29,116 nucleotides of DNA from Pelethousia sp002409725 (GCA_937915455.1 CALDNN010000043.1:1-29116), one strand, 5' to 3'. Positions 15,078 to 22,787 are shown, numbered from the stretch's first letter. The notes: generated by a model from the letters alone, not told the origin. Program-made: numbers and translations.

Positions 15078-16028
15078 TCAGGCGTATAAAAGGATGATCT
15101 GCACGCCGATATCGCTTGCGGGCAGGCTGTCGGCAACGAAGGCGACGCACCCCTCGAGCAGCTCTGTGGCACGGATGCCGGCGGCCGCATAGGCGCTAAG
15201 ATCGGCCGGCACGGGACTGACGAACACGCCGCTTTGCGCCGTGATGCCAGCCGCGGGGATACTCTGCGCCTTGTTTACCCACAGGCTTGCTTGCAGCGTA
15301 GCAGTAATTGCCTCCGCCACTACGCCCGCGCCCTGAGGGCCGCGCTCGCCCTGGGCCCCCGGCTCGCCCTGCGGCCCTTGTTCGCCCCGGGGGCCGGCAT
15401 CGCCCTTGGGGCCGGTTTCGCCTTGGGCGCCGGAATCACCCTTGGGCCCCGGCTCGCCCTGCAGCCCTTGTTCGCCCCGGGGGCCGGTATCGCCCTTTGG
15501 ACCGGTTTCACCTTGGGCGCCGGTATCGCCCCTGGGCCCCGGCTCACCCTGCGGGCCTTGCTCACCCTGGGAGCCCGTTTCGCCCTGGAGGCCGCGCTCG
15601 CCCTGGGGGCCTTGTTCGCCTTGCGGTCCCTGCTCGCCCCGGGGGCCGGTTTCGCCTTGGAGGCCGGTATCTCCCGCAGGCCCGGCGATGCCCTGGGGGC
15701 CTTGCTGGCCCTGTGGGCCTGTATCGCCCTTGGGACCTTGCTCGCCTTGGGGCCCCATTTCCCCCTGCGGGCCGGGGTTGCCCTTAAAGGCCTCGGTAGC
15801 GACAGCGTCCTCGAGGAAGGCGGCGATGGTATCGGCCCGGCCCGCGGCTTTAGCGGCGGATGCCGTGGCTTCCACCAGAGATTCGTATAGATCCGCCCCG
15901 ATATCCGGCGTGAGCGTCAGGTCTTCCGGGCCGATGAGGCCTGCGGCCTGGGCGGTCAGCCGGGCCTCTTCGCTGGCAAAAATGTGCACGTTCATCACGT
16001 GCAGTTCTTTGGTGCTGGCCGCGCTCAT
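15078..16028 (-). CDS. Collagen-like repeat protein of the virion module
   Basis: The ATG at 16028 overlaps the stop of the preceding gene as ATGA and gives 316 residues. Residues 1-82 are a helical, Ala-rich N-terminal domain. Residues 83-235 are about 51 uninterrupted Gly-X-Y triplets, mostly GPQ, GEQ, GET, GPK, GDT and GEP. The last 81 residues, from VVAEAITATL, are a non-repetitive cap. Such charged GXY repeats form collagen triple helices, and in phages they occur in tail fibres or spikes, here as the last gene of a tail-fibre block. No signal peptide is seen, which fits a virion part rather than a spore or cell-surface protein. The underlying DNA is a degenerate tandem repeat. The high-GC repeats also make long but meaningless open frames on the other strand. 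Confidence 0.85.
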   Translation of the reverse strand: MSAASTKELHVMNVHIFASEEARLTAQAAGLIGPEDLTLTPDIGADLYESLVEATASAAKAAGRADTIAAFLEDAVATEAFKGNPGPQGEMGPQGEQGPKGDTGPQGQQGPQGIAGPAGDTGLQGETGPRGEQGPQGEQGPQGERGLQGETGSQGEQGPQGEPGPRGDTGAQGETGPKGDTGPRGEQGLQGEPGPKGDSGAQGETGPKGDAGPRGEQGPQGEPGAQGERGPQGAGVVAEAITATLQASLWVNKAQSIPAAGITAQSGVFVSPVPADLSAYAAAGIRATELLEGCVAFVADSLPASDIGVQIILLYA

Positions 16029-16360
16029 CGCTTCACCCCCAGAACGGTACATTCCAGCGTGGCGGGCTGGGCCATGGTGCCGCCGTTGCAGCCGAGCCGC
16101 AAATAGGTATCCCACTCGGATTCAAGGCGGGTGCGCACGCCGGCCCCGCCGGCGCTGGTGCGCAGGGTATAATCCCCCAGCGGCTCGGCGCGGTAATAGG
16201 CGCAAAGCTCCGCGCTGCCGCCCGCGCTGGTGCGCAAAAGGATGAAGAGGGGGATTACCGTGAGGGGCATTTGCAGGGATTGGCTGCTCTCGATGCCCGT
16301 AAAGGTTTTGGTGGCCAGCTGCAGGCCCATCTCCATACCGTAGTTCCAATTCAGAATCAT
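16025..16360 (-). CDS. Small virion-module protein of unknown function
   Basis: I do not recognise this 111-residue protein. It starts MILNWNYGMEMGLQ with a GAGGTGAG ribosome binding site that overlaps the previous stop, and it ends by ATGA overlap with the collagen-like gene. A short internal repeat, LRTSAGG, occurs twice (near residues 42-48 and 66-72). It has no signal peptide or membrane segment, and much of it is predicted beta-type. Its position between two fibre-like genes suggests a tail-fibre or chaperone-like accessory part, by context only. Confidence 0.7.
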   Translation of the reverse strand: MILNWNYGMEMGLQLATKTFTGIESSQSLQMPLTVIPLFILLRTSAGGSAELCAYYRAEPLGDYTLRTSAGGAGVRTRLESEWDTYLRLGCNGGTMAQPATLECTVLGVKR

Positions 16361-16364
16361 ACGC

Positions 16365-16778
16365 TCACCTCATGATCAGGACGTGTACGTCCAGGTCGTT
16401 GTTGGGCACCTTTTTGGCCGCGAAGGTTAAGGCGTCCCAACCCTGCACGGCGCAGCGCACCCGGGATTCCATATAGTCGTCATAGTAATCCGGATGGCAG
16501 GCGATTAGGGCCAGCGAGCCGGCCCGCATGCCCGCTACGTCGAGGGTCTGCATGCAGCCGGAGCTAAAGAGCGTCCAGTTGGCGCGGGGCAGGGTGATGG
16601 TCTGCATGATGGGCGCCGGGGCATAGTTATGGGTGTGCTTAACAGGGGCAGCGCCGATGCTCTCCGGGGTGATCGGGTCGCTGCCGCCAGATGCGTGGGT
16701 CTCCCCGTGGCCCAGCACCAAACTGGTGCCGGCCACGCCGTTATCCAAGATTTTGCTTTTGCCGAAATAAACTGCCAT
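16365..16778 (-). CDS. Tail-fibre-like protein
   Basis: The 137-residue product carries GHGETHASGGSDPITPESIGA near residues 23-43 and KHTHNYAP near 47-54. This arrangement of HASGGSDPITP..IGA with H-x-H is common in phage tail-fibre and baseplate wedge proteins. The rest is a compact C-terminal domain of unknown fold. GGAGGAA precedes the ATG. It lies between the BppU-like gene and an unknown small gene in the minus-strand virion operon. Function in host attachment is inferred from the motif and the neighbourhood. Confidence 0.75.
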   Translation of the reverse strand: MAVYFGKSKILDNGVAGTSLVLGHGETHASGGSDPITPESIGAAPVKHTHNYAPAPIMQTITLPRANWTLFSSGCMQTLDVAGMRAGSLALIACHPDYYDDYMESRVRCAVQGWDALTFAAKKVPNNDLDVHVLIMR

Positions 16779-16802
16779 GGCGGTTCCTCCTTATGTTTCT
16801 GT

Positions 16803-17375
16803 TTACGCTTCCCCATAGCGGTATATGGTGAAGGTGGTTACGTGATCCAACACCAGCTTCTCGCAGGCCTCGGCGGCCTCTTGCGCCCGTGCGGCCGCGC
16901 TTTGCGCCTCCTGGCGGAGCGTTTCCACCTGCTCCATCAGGCTGCGGAGCATGGGCAGCTCCGGCGCGGCGCTAAGGGCTTCCCCGGAAAGCATGGCCGG
17001 GCGGCAGTTGAAGTTAAACTTCGCCGTGGTCACGAGGGTGGCGAGGCTTGCATCCGAATAGATTTGTAGTTCGCATTCCACCATGCCCGGCGCGAAGGAG
17101 GCGGGGTAGAGGCTGATGTGCACCTCGTTGTTAAGTGCGCCGCGAAGGAGTACGCCGCCTTCTTCGAGGGCGCTATCCTGGGCCGCCGTGCCGTTGGATT
17201 TGGAGAACACGGCAATCACCCGGCAGCCCGTGAGATCCACCGGTTCACCGCCGTCGGTGAGGGAGATGCGCAGCAGATTGCCCGTATCCCCCTCCACCAC
17301 GGTAAAGGCCCGGTTGCCGATGGAGGCGGCGATATCCAGCGCTACGTCGAAATTTTTCCGTACCGTGTTGGCCAT
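16803..17375 (-). CDS. BppU-like phage baseplate/fibre protein
   Basis: The 190-residue protein has an N-terminal beta domain with FTVVEGDTGNLLRISLTDGGEPVDLTGCRVIAVFSKSNGT. This resembles the N-terminal domain of BppU-family baseplate upper proteins of phages of Gram-positive bacteria. It is followed by a beta-rich middle and a coiled-coil segment near residues 140-172 (LRSLMEQVETLRQEAQSAAARAQEAAEACEKL), which would trimerise. AGGAGGG lies before the ATG. The gene starts 10 bases after the preceding one. It probably links fibres to the particle. Confidence 0.78.
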   Translation of the reverse strand: MANTVRKNFDVALDIAASIGNRAFTVVEGDTGNLLRISLTDGGEPVDLTGCRVIAVFSKSNGTAAQDSALEEGGVLLRGALNNEVHISLYPASFAPGMVECELQIYSDASLATLVTTAKFNFNCRPAMLSGEALSAAPELPMLRSLMEQVETLRQEAQSAAARAQEAAEACEKLVLDHVTTFTIYRYGEA

Positions 17376-17384
17376 GCCGCCCTC

Positions 17385-18299
17385 CTACTTGCCGATGTAG
17401 CGATCACGAAGGCTTAAATACGAGCCGCTGCCCAAGGCGGCGAGCAGCTCGTCCCGCCGCACCTTCCAATAACTCTGGCTGCTGCTGAAAAGCTGCCTGC
17501 GCTGGCTCTCCGTGAGGTTCTCCACATAGGCAAGGTAGTCGCTGGTGCTCAGGTTACTGGAGGCCCGCGCCGCGGAGGAGGAGCCGCTACCCGAACGTGA
17601 GGAGGAGCCGGCGCTCTTGGCTGCGGCCTGGGCCAGGGCGTTTTGCTGGGCCGTGTAATCGCTATACCAATCCCCTGCCAGGCCCAGGGCCGCCTGCCGG
17701 GCCGATTGCTGCGCCTGCAAGTTGTATTGCTGGGCGGAGAGGCGCATCTGCTCGTAGCTTTGCAAACTGGCGGCGATGCGTTCGGCCAGCGTGGCCCCGT
17801 ATTGGGCTTCCATCTCGCCTATATCCTCCTGCGCACCTGCGCTCTCGCGCTGCTTGACGCTGCTTACATAGCTGCTGCTGCCCATGCCGCGGGAAACCGC
17901 GTCCGCATCCATCTCCGCCTGGACGCTCTGGCTGGCGCTCTGGCGGCGGCTGATGGCCGCCTCCACGCTGGGCCGCAGGGCGGCTTGCCATTGCTCCTTG
18001 ACGGCCTCGGCGCTGGGCACATCCACGGTCATGGAGGGCACGCCGATCTGATTCAGAATGGTTTGGTAATAGCTGTTGAAAAGATCCGTGCCTATACTGG
18101 GCGCATCCCACTTGCCGCCGGTCGTGGAAGGATTGCTTTGCTGGCCGGCCAGATATCGGTCGTAGGCTGCCTGGGTATTGGGGCCCCAAATGCCGTCCAC
18201 GGCAACGCCCAGCATGCGCTGGTATTCCTTTACGGAGGTGGCGCTGCCCACTCCGGCGGGCGGGGTGTAGCCCGCGGAATAATATTTTGCTCGTTCCAT
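17385..18299 (-). CDS. Virion protein with N-terminal peptidoglycan-binding-like motif
   Basis: The 304-residue protein has near residues 20-50 a SVKEYQRMLGVAVDGIWGPNTQAAYDRYL segment. This is the core of a PG_binding_1-type fold (VDGIWGPNTQAA). A long Gln/Ala/Ser-rich helical region follows (about 90-225), then a Ser-rich linker (about 228-248) and a C-terminal helical tail. The helical, Ala/Gln-rich middle resembles internal or ejection proteins of podovirus-like phages, but I cannot assign a family. AAGGAGG lies before the ATG. By position, after the nozzle-like gene and before the fibre genes, it may be an internal virion or tail-tip protein that touches the cell wall. Confidence 0.68.
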   Translation of the reverse strand: MERAKYYSAGYTPPAGVGSATSVKEYQRMLGVAVDGIWGPNTQAAYDRYLAGQQSNPSTTGGKWDAPSIGTDLFNSYYQTILNQIGVPSMTVDVPSAEAVKEQWQAALRPSVEAAISRRQSASQSVQAEMDADAVSRGMGSSSYVSSVKQRESAGAQEDIGEMEAQYGATLAERIAASLQSYEQMRLSAQQYNLQAQQSARQAALGLAGDWYSDYTAQQNALAQAAAKSAGSSSRSGSGSSSAARASSNLSTSDYLAYVENLTESQRRQLFSSSQSYWKVRRDELLAALGSGSYLSLRDRYIGK

Positions 18300-18322
18300 A
18301 TGAAATATCCTCCTTGCTCGTT

Positions 18323-18502
18323 CTATTCGAGGATGGAAAGCCGCGCTTCCAACTCCTCGATCTTTTTGGTCAGGATCGTAAAATTTTGGTTGAGGTTGTT
18401 TTCGTTAGCCTTCACGCTTTCCAGGTGGCGCTGCGCATCCTCGCCCTCCTCCCGCACGGGGAGCAGCACGTAATAGAGCGCCCGCATTTCCAGGGCCGTC
18501 AT
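18323..18502 (-). CDS. 59-residue coiled-coil protein
   Basis: This short gene starts at an ATG that overlaps the stop of the nozzle-like gene (ATGA at 18499-18502) and encodes 59 residues ending at a TAG. It begins MTALEMRALYYVLLPV and continues with a heptad-like helix (VKANENNLNQNF, then LTKKIEELEARLSILE). The overlap and coding context make it convincing despite its size. It may be a small virion or assembly helper; no family is recognised. Confidence 0.72.
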   Translation of the reverse strand: MTALEMRALYYVLLPVREEGEDAQRHLESVKANENNLNQNFTILTKKIEELEARLSILE

Positions 18503-19920
18503 TCTACCCGCCTCCAGGTTTCAAAGCTCAGCTCCGCGCCGCCGCGCAGGCAGAAATAGCCGCCCGCCTCGTTATAAAAGCGCAGGCGGAAGGTGCGGCC
18601 TTCGTTGCTAAGGGGTACCTCCAGAACCTCGCTTTCCTCACTCGGCAGGCGCAGACGGTGGGTGGTGGTGTTGCCGCCCACGCATACATCCGCCAGCAGG
18701 GCGGCCTGCTTTTCGCTACTGCCCCGCAGAACCAGGCTGCGCATGGCTTTCACGCCCCCCTTGTCGAACAGATCCGTCAAGGGTGTCTGCCACCAGGCTT
18801 CGATATCCGCGCCGTCGTAGGTAGCTCCCTCACCAAAGCGGCACACGTAGCGCTCTGTGTTGATCAGGTAGAGTTTGCCATCCCAAGCGGCGATATCCCC
18901 AATGGGGAAGCCGCGGCGCAGCATGTAGGTGCGGCGCACTAGGTCGTATTCCACCATTGCGTCGCTATCACCTTCCTTGAGGGTGAAGTAGAGCTTGCTG
19001 CGGGCCAACGCGCCCCGGCTATCCGCCACGCTGGCTTCTTTCAGGGCTTTGCTGATGCGGCGCGCATCCGGCAGGGGGCCGGCGTTCACGCCGTCGAAGC
19101 GGCAAAGGCCGCCCTCCGTCATGAAGTAGAGCTGGTCGCCCCGGCCCACGAGGGCCGTGTGGGCGGCCCGCTCCACCTCCGCATCCACCCGCTCGATGGT
19201 GAAGTTGCCGGGCTTATCACCCAGGAGACGGTAGATGCTGCGCTTTTTGAAGATCAGCAGCTGATTGGGCAGGGCGTAAAGGCCGAGGATGGGGTCGCCC
19301 GCCGTGCCGCCGATCTCGGCATGGCCGCCGGAAACGTTGGGCGAATCCGTCACATCACCCCAGGCCTCGATGCTGCGGCTGCCGCCCGGCAGCTGAGACC
19401 AGTAGAGCCGGTTGGGGAAGCCGGGGTCGCCCGCGGCGAAGAGCCTGTCGCGATACATGGCCAGGTATTGCACGGGCTTATCAGAAAGGCCGTCCGCGCT
19501 GCCGAAGGCCTGGGCAGCAGAGCCGTTGTACTTGACGATTGCCTCCTCGCCGCTGGCGATCAGCAGGTAGCCGATGCTGTCGATCTGCGCCTGGGCAAAA
19601 TCCACCCGGCCGGATGTCAGCCCACCCTCAAAGGAATAGACCAGCTGCCATTCGCCGGCCTTGTAGGCGTAGATATCCCGCCCGGCAGCCACGATCACCT
19701 GATCTTCATCCGCCCGGCGAAAAAGATAGAGCCTGTGCGGCACGCCCCCGCCGGGCACCCGCGCGGCGATGTGGCGCACATAGCCCCGGGCCACGGCCAG
19801 GTCGCCGTCGCTGGTATCCATGTTGCAGGCGTCCGGGCTGAAAGCGGGGTTGAGGCCGTTTTCGCTCTGGGATTGGTCGATGCCGGCGAAGGCGTCGATC
19901 CTATAAATCTTACGGGCCAC
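18499..19920 (-). CDS. Tail nozzle/stabilisation-like beta-propeller protein
   Basis: The 473-residue product starts with MARKIYRIDAFAGIDQSQSENGLNPAFSPDACNMD. This N-terminus is typical of phage tail hub, nozzle or stabilisation proteins (F.G.d.s.....p..a.d..N). The body has repeated blade-like segments: VPHRLYLFRRADEDQVIVAAG, RVDFAQAQIDSIGYLLIASGEEAIVKYNG, LAMYRDRLFAAGDPGFPNRLYWSQ and GDQLYFMTEGGLCRFDG. This looks like a beta-propeller, as in podovirus nozzle proteins and P22 gp10-like plugs. The GTG start lies seven bases after the preceding stop, with GGTGGTGAG upstream. It indicates a short-tailed particle type. Confidence is good for a phage structural role and moderate for the exact part. 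Confidence 0.75.
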   Translation of the reverse strand: MARKIYRIDAFAGIDQSQSENGLNPAFSPDACNMDTSDGDLAVARGYVRHIAARVPGGGVPHRLYLFRRADEDQVIVAAGRDIYAYKAGEWQLVYSFEGGLTSGRVDFAQAQIDSIGYLLIASGEEAIVKYNGSAAQAFGSADGLSDKPVQYLAMYRDRLFAAGDPGFPNRLYWSQLPGGSRSIEAWGDVTDSPNVSGGHAEIGGTAGDPILGLYALPNQLLIFKKRSIYRLLGDKPGNFTIERVDAEVERAAHTALVGRGDQLYFMTEGGLCRFDGVNAGPLPDARRISKALKEASVADSRGALARSKLYFTLKEGDSDAMVEYDLVRRTYMLRRGFPIGDIAAWDGKLYLINTERYVCRFGEGATYDGADIEAWWQTPLTDLFDKGGVKAMRSLVLRGSSEKQAALLADVCVGGNTTTHRLRLPSEESEVLEVPLSNEGRTFRLRFYNEAGGYFCLRGGAELSFETWRRVE

Positions 19921-19927
19921 GGCCGAC

Positions 19928-20470
19928 TCACCACCTGTTCAGCAGCCGGTAGCTGGTGGCTTCCCCCTGATGGGGGCGCAGATCCGCCTTGCCGGCCTCG
20001 TACATCTGAAAATAGATATTGCCGCCCCTCTGGAGGGAAACGTCCCCCGCGGCCCGCTCCCGGGCCACCACGTAGCAGACGATCAGCCCGTGGCACCAGG
20101 CGGGCAGGCCGGGCTCGTCCGTGGGGGCGCGCATCTCCTCGGGTAGGTAGCGGTAGCAGACCTCCACCTTGCCCGGCCCGCCGGAAAGGGCGATGCGGCC
20201 CGAGGCGGCCCCGGGCATGAAGGCTTCCGCCTTGCCGCCGCGGTAAACGGAGAGTACCTTCAGGCAGGGCAGGGAAAGCCTGGCCGTATCCAGCTGGCCG
20301 TCGGCGCTTTCCACGGCCTCGGTCGTCCGGGGTTGATAGGCCTTGGCCAGATCCACCACGGCGTCGTTGGCAAAACGGGCGAATTTATCCCGCCAGATAT
20401 CCAGCGTTTGCGCGTCGTGCCCCCGGTCGAGCTGGGCCAGGGCGGAAACCACGATGTCGTTGAGGGTCAT
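19928..20470 (-). CDS. Phage head-tail adaptor-like protein
   Basis: The 180-residue protein starts MTLNDIVVSALAQLDRG and has a helical N-terminal part (IWRDKFARFANDAVVDLAKAYQPR), a beta-rich middle and a helical C-terminal part (LPAWCHGLIVCYVVARERA) ending in MYEAGKADLRPH. This pattern is seen in phage adaptor or connector proteins that sit below the portal. TAGGAGG lies before the ATG. The gene follows the 93-residue head gene by 10 bases and precedes the nozzle-like gene, the usual position of an adaptor. The assignment rests on shape and order rather than on a clear motif. Confidence 0.62.
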   Translation of the reverse strand: MTLNDIVVSALAQLDRGHDAQTLDIWRDKFARFANDAVVDLAKAYQPRTTEAVESADGQLDTARLSLPCLKVLSVYRGGKAEAFMPGAASGRIALSGGPGKVEVCYRYLPEEMRAPTDEPGLPAWCHGLIVCYVVARERAAGDVSLQRGGNIYFQMYEAGKADLRPHQGEATSYRLLNRW

Positions 20471-20480
20471 GGCCCGCCTC

Positions 20481-20762
20481 CTACTCCGAGAGCTTTTTGC
20501 CCCGGCTGGCCTTGTAGGGCCGTACCCGGGCCTCGCTCAATAGCTGCACCTGCTCATTTTGGCGGATCAGTTCGGCCAGGCTTTGGGGCACGGCCACCTG
20601 AACGCCCCGGCGGATGCGGAAAAAATAGCCGTTGATGCCGCCCTCCCAGGGCCGATCCTCCGGACTGCCCGCAATCATCAGCTGTATCCGGGGTTCCGCC
20701 ATCAGCCGTTCGCCCACGGCGCCGCCCAGGCGGTCGATTTCCTTATCCGTAATGTAACGCAT
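20481..20762 (-). CDS. Small phage head-associated protein
   Basis: The 93-residue product has a central GINGYFFRIRRGVQVAVPQSLAELIRQNEQ (near residues 42-71). It resembles a short conserved phage protein found just after N4-gp56 type capsid genes, in which an NGYFF.I.RG..V.VP segment recurs. Its role is not known; a minor head or decoration function is inferred. AAAGGAGGAA precedes the ATG. It is separated from the capsid gene by the 260-base stretch that holds palindromic element B, so its expression is probably lower than that of the capsid gene. Confidence 0.68.
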   Translation of the reverse strand: MRYITDKEIDRLGGAVGERLMAEPRIQLMIAGSPEDRPWEGGINGYFFRIRRGVQVAVPQSLAELIRQNEQVQLLSEARVRPYKASRGKKLSE

Positions 20763-20774
20763 GGTTGTTCCTCC

Positions 20775-21017
20775 TTTTGTTCCATGAAGTTTCCAAAGGG
20801 ATCAAGGGGCTTAAGCCCCTTGATCCCTTAACCTCAAAAGCCTTAGGGTTCGGGGGCCGCAGCCCCCGGAGGCTCCAATCCGGCTTCGGCGGCATGAACG
20901 CCGAAACGGATGAAAGCCGCAGGCTTTCGTTCGCCGCAGCCTTTTCCGCCCGGGAGCCCGAAGGGCGAGAGGGAAAGGCTGTGAGCTCGCAAAAGCGGCT
21001 CAGCCGCTTTTGTGAAG
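20775..21017 (-). repeat. Nested-palindrome element, copy B, between capsid and next head gene
   Basis: On the minus strand, just after the capsid stop, successive hairpins appear. They are AAAAGCGGCTG/AGCCGCTTTT, an AGCCTTT...AAAGGCT stem, AAAGCC/GGCTTT, CGGCGT-TCA-TGCCGCC-like pairing, CCGGGGGCTGCGGCCCCCG and a long perfect GGGATCAAGGGGC/GCCCCTTGATCCC palindrome. The core GCCTCCGGGGGCT.CGGCCCCCGAACC..TAAGG matches copy A at 14829-15014 almost base for base. It is non-coding and likely acts as a terminator or mRNA-stabilising 3' end for the capsid transcript. Confidence 0.65.
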
Positions 21018-21022
21018 CGCCG

Positions 21023-22216
21023 CTAGGCGCTGACCGCGTGCTCGATGCGCAAAATCCACAGGTCGTTGAGGATGGCGGCGGTGTAGGCTGCCACCTTCGC
21101 GCCCACGGTGGCGCGCTGGTCCAGCGGGTCCTGGGTGCCGGCGCTGCCGTGAGGTTTGATGATGATCTGCAGCGCGCCGCTGCCCGCCACATCCACCACG
21201 CCATAGGCATCCTTGCCGAAAATCAGCGTGGAGTGCACATCCATGGCGGCCTTGGTAGTGGCGTCCACAGAGCCCGCATCCTCGCTGTAAACGATGGCGC
21301 CGGCGGCGAGGGAGGCGCTTTCCGCCAATGTTACGGTATTGGTGGCGGCGTCGAAGGAATCGATGGTATAGCTGCCGTCACCGATGCACAGGGGATTGCC
21401 CGCCTTGGAAAGGTAGGCGGCCTCGGCCTCGGTTGGGGCGTTTTTAAGAGAGAAGGAAGCGCTGTTCGTGGTGGCGGCCGCAACCTTGTTGAGCACGCTC
21501 TGGCGGAAGATCTTGGCCTCGGTGGATTCCACAAAGACCACGCCGAACAGCCTGCCGATCTCGCCGCTATAGATCTGCTCCGCATTGGAGTATTTGGCAA
21601 CATCTTGCCAGAGCGCGTCGTTTTGCAGGTCAAAGGTGGCGTCCGGCGAGCAGATGCAGACGAAGTGCGGCTTGCGCTCCTCCTCGCAGAAGGGGCGGGC
21701 CTTGGCGCGTTTGAGGGTGCGTACGGCCTTGCGGATCTCCTCCACGGTGAGCTTATCGTCCGCAGTGAGGGCGCTGCGGCTGCTCTTGCCGCCCGCACGC
21801 TGCACGTTGTTGCCCGCATTCATGGCGTCTCGGGTCACCCATTCCACCACGGTGCCCAGCTGCTCGCCCAAAAGCTCTGCGCTCTCGGCGATCACCTGGT
21901 CGTAGCCGGTCATATCCAGCAGGTCGGAAACCTCCACGTACGCGCCATATTGGCTCACAAGGGCCTCCACGTTGCTCTGGGAGAGAGCCTGGCCGCTGGG
22001 GGTCACGCCCTCCTCTAAAGCCTGCCTGGCCTCGGCCGCGTCAAAGAGGTTCCAGCGGCGGAACTCCACGCGCTTGCCGCTGTTGCGGGGGATGGGCCGC
22101 ATCTGGCCGAATTTGGCGTGAACAAAACGGGTGCGGGCGCTCTCCAGAAGCTGGCGGTCGTAAAAAGTTTTGTCGAGATGGGTCGTGCCCAAAGAATTGA
22201 TGGTTGTGTTAGTCAT
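21023..22216 (-). CDS. N4-gp56 family major capsid protein
   Basis: The 397-residue protein begins MTNTTINSLGTTHLDKTFYDRQLLESARTRFVHAKFGQMRPIPRNSGKRVEFRRWN, the characteristic start of N4-gp56 type HK97-fold capsid proteins. It continues with LEEGVTPSGQALSQSNVEALVSQYGAYVEVSDLLDMTGYD and a CSPDATFDLQND segment (P-domain strand). The start at 22216 is preferred over an ATG two codons upstream, because AAAGGAG at 22224-22230 is seven bases from it and only one base from the other. It would self-assemble into the icosahedral shell. The gene follows a scaffold-like gene by about 31 bases. No head-maturation protease or portal gene is present next to it. Confidence 0.92.
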   Translation of the reverse strand: MTNTTINSLGTTHLDKTFYDRQLLESARTRFVHAKFGQMRPIPRNSGKRVEFRRWNLFDAAEARQALEEGVTPSGQALSQSNVEALVSQYGAYVEVSDLLDMTGYDQVIAESAELLGEQLGTVVEWVTRDAMNAGNNVQRAGGKSSRSALTADDKLTVEEIRKAVRTLKRAKARPFCEEERKPHFVCICSPDATFDLQNDALWQDVAKYSNAEQIYSGEIGRLFGVVFVESTEAKIFRQSVLNKVAAATTNSASFSLKNAPTEAEAAYLSKAGNPLCIGDGSYTIDSFDAATNTVTLAESASLAAGAIVYSEDAGSVDATTKAAMDVHSTLIFGKDAYGVVDVAGSGALQIIIKPHGSAGTQDPLDQRATVGAKVAAYTAAILNDLWILRIEHAVSA

Positions 22217-22247
22217 ATGCATTCTCCTTTCCGTTGTTTAAGCTTGC

Positions 22248-22787
22248 TTAGAATTGCGGCGCGCCGGTTCTTGCACTCTGGGCGGCGCGCGCCAGCCGCT
22301 TTTTGAGGGCGGCAAATTCCGCGCTGGACATGGCCGCGTAATCCTGCCTGCCCTCAGCGGGTACGCCGCCCCGGATGGGGCTGGGCAGGCTGCGGCGGGC
22401 CAGCATCTTCTCGAGCAGATCCTGCGCGCCGATCTCCCTCTCCCGCTGGGCGGCGCCCTGTGCGGACCGCTCCGCATCATAGAGTCGCAGGGCTGCGGAG
22501 GCCGGCATTTGCAGCAAAAGCTGTGCGAAGGCCTTATCCGCCAAATAACCCTCCACATCTTCCACCTCGCCCGCCTCCCGCAGGCGCGCCAGATCCTGCG
22601 CGGCGCAGGCGCAGAGGGCCTCCTTGCCGCCCGGCGCGGCATACAGCAGGGCCTCAGCCGCTTGCTCCTCTCCTATGCCCGTTTCCGCGGCCAGGCGCTG
22701 GATGAGCTGCCGGCCGATGATATAGGCAGGCTCGCTCTCCAGCAACTCCGTCAGCATTTGCACGAGCGCGTTTTGGTTCTGATCCAT
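22248..22787 (-). CDS. Scaffold-like protein upstream of the capsid gene
   Basis: The ATG at 22787 is chosen because AAAGGAG lies just upstream; the in-frame sequence 5' of it is leader. The 179-residue product is almost entirely predicted helix, rich in Ala, Glu, Gln and Arg, with DLLEKMLARRSLP and a C-terminal FAALKKRLARAAQSARTG that is strongly basic. Phage scaffolding proteins sit directly before the capsid gene, are helical and end in a basic capsid-binding tail. This gene fits all three, but I see no family signature. It is the first gene of the minus-strand virion operon. Confidence 0.65.
   Translation of the reverse strand: MDQNQNALVQMLTELLESEPAYIIGRQLIQRLAAETGIGEEQAAEALLYAAPGGKEALCACAAQDLARLREAGEVEDVEGYLADKAFAQLLLQMPASAALRLYDAERSAQGAAQREREIGAQDLLEKMLARRSLPSPIRGGVPAEGRQDYAAMSSAEFAALKKRLARAAQSARTGAPQF

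Noticed and set aside
15319..15782. Possible CRISPR array or satellite repeat
   Set aside because: The repeat period follows codons of Gly-X-Y triplets within an intact gene; there are no spacers.
15406..16245. Plus-strand Pro/Ser-rich repeat protein opposite the collagen-like gene
   Set aside because: It is the mirror translation of the Gly-X-Y repeat DNA and continues antisense through a coupled neighbouring gene.
19159..20220. Plus-strand open frame of 353 residues opposite the nozzle-like and adaptor genes
   Set aside because: The minus frames have overlaps, ribosome binding sites and family features; this one has none.
14829..21017. The virion module as a composite transposon bounded by copies A and B of the palindromic element
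   Set aside because: Copy B lies inside the module, between the capsid and the next head gene, so the two copies do not bracket the module.
20765..22018. Plus-strand open frame of 417 residues opposite the capsid gene
   Set aside because: It runs through palindromic element B and then antisense to the conserved capsid sequence; no start site or domain supports it.
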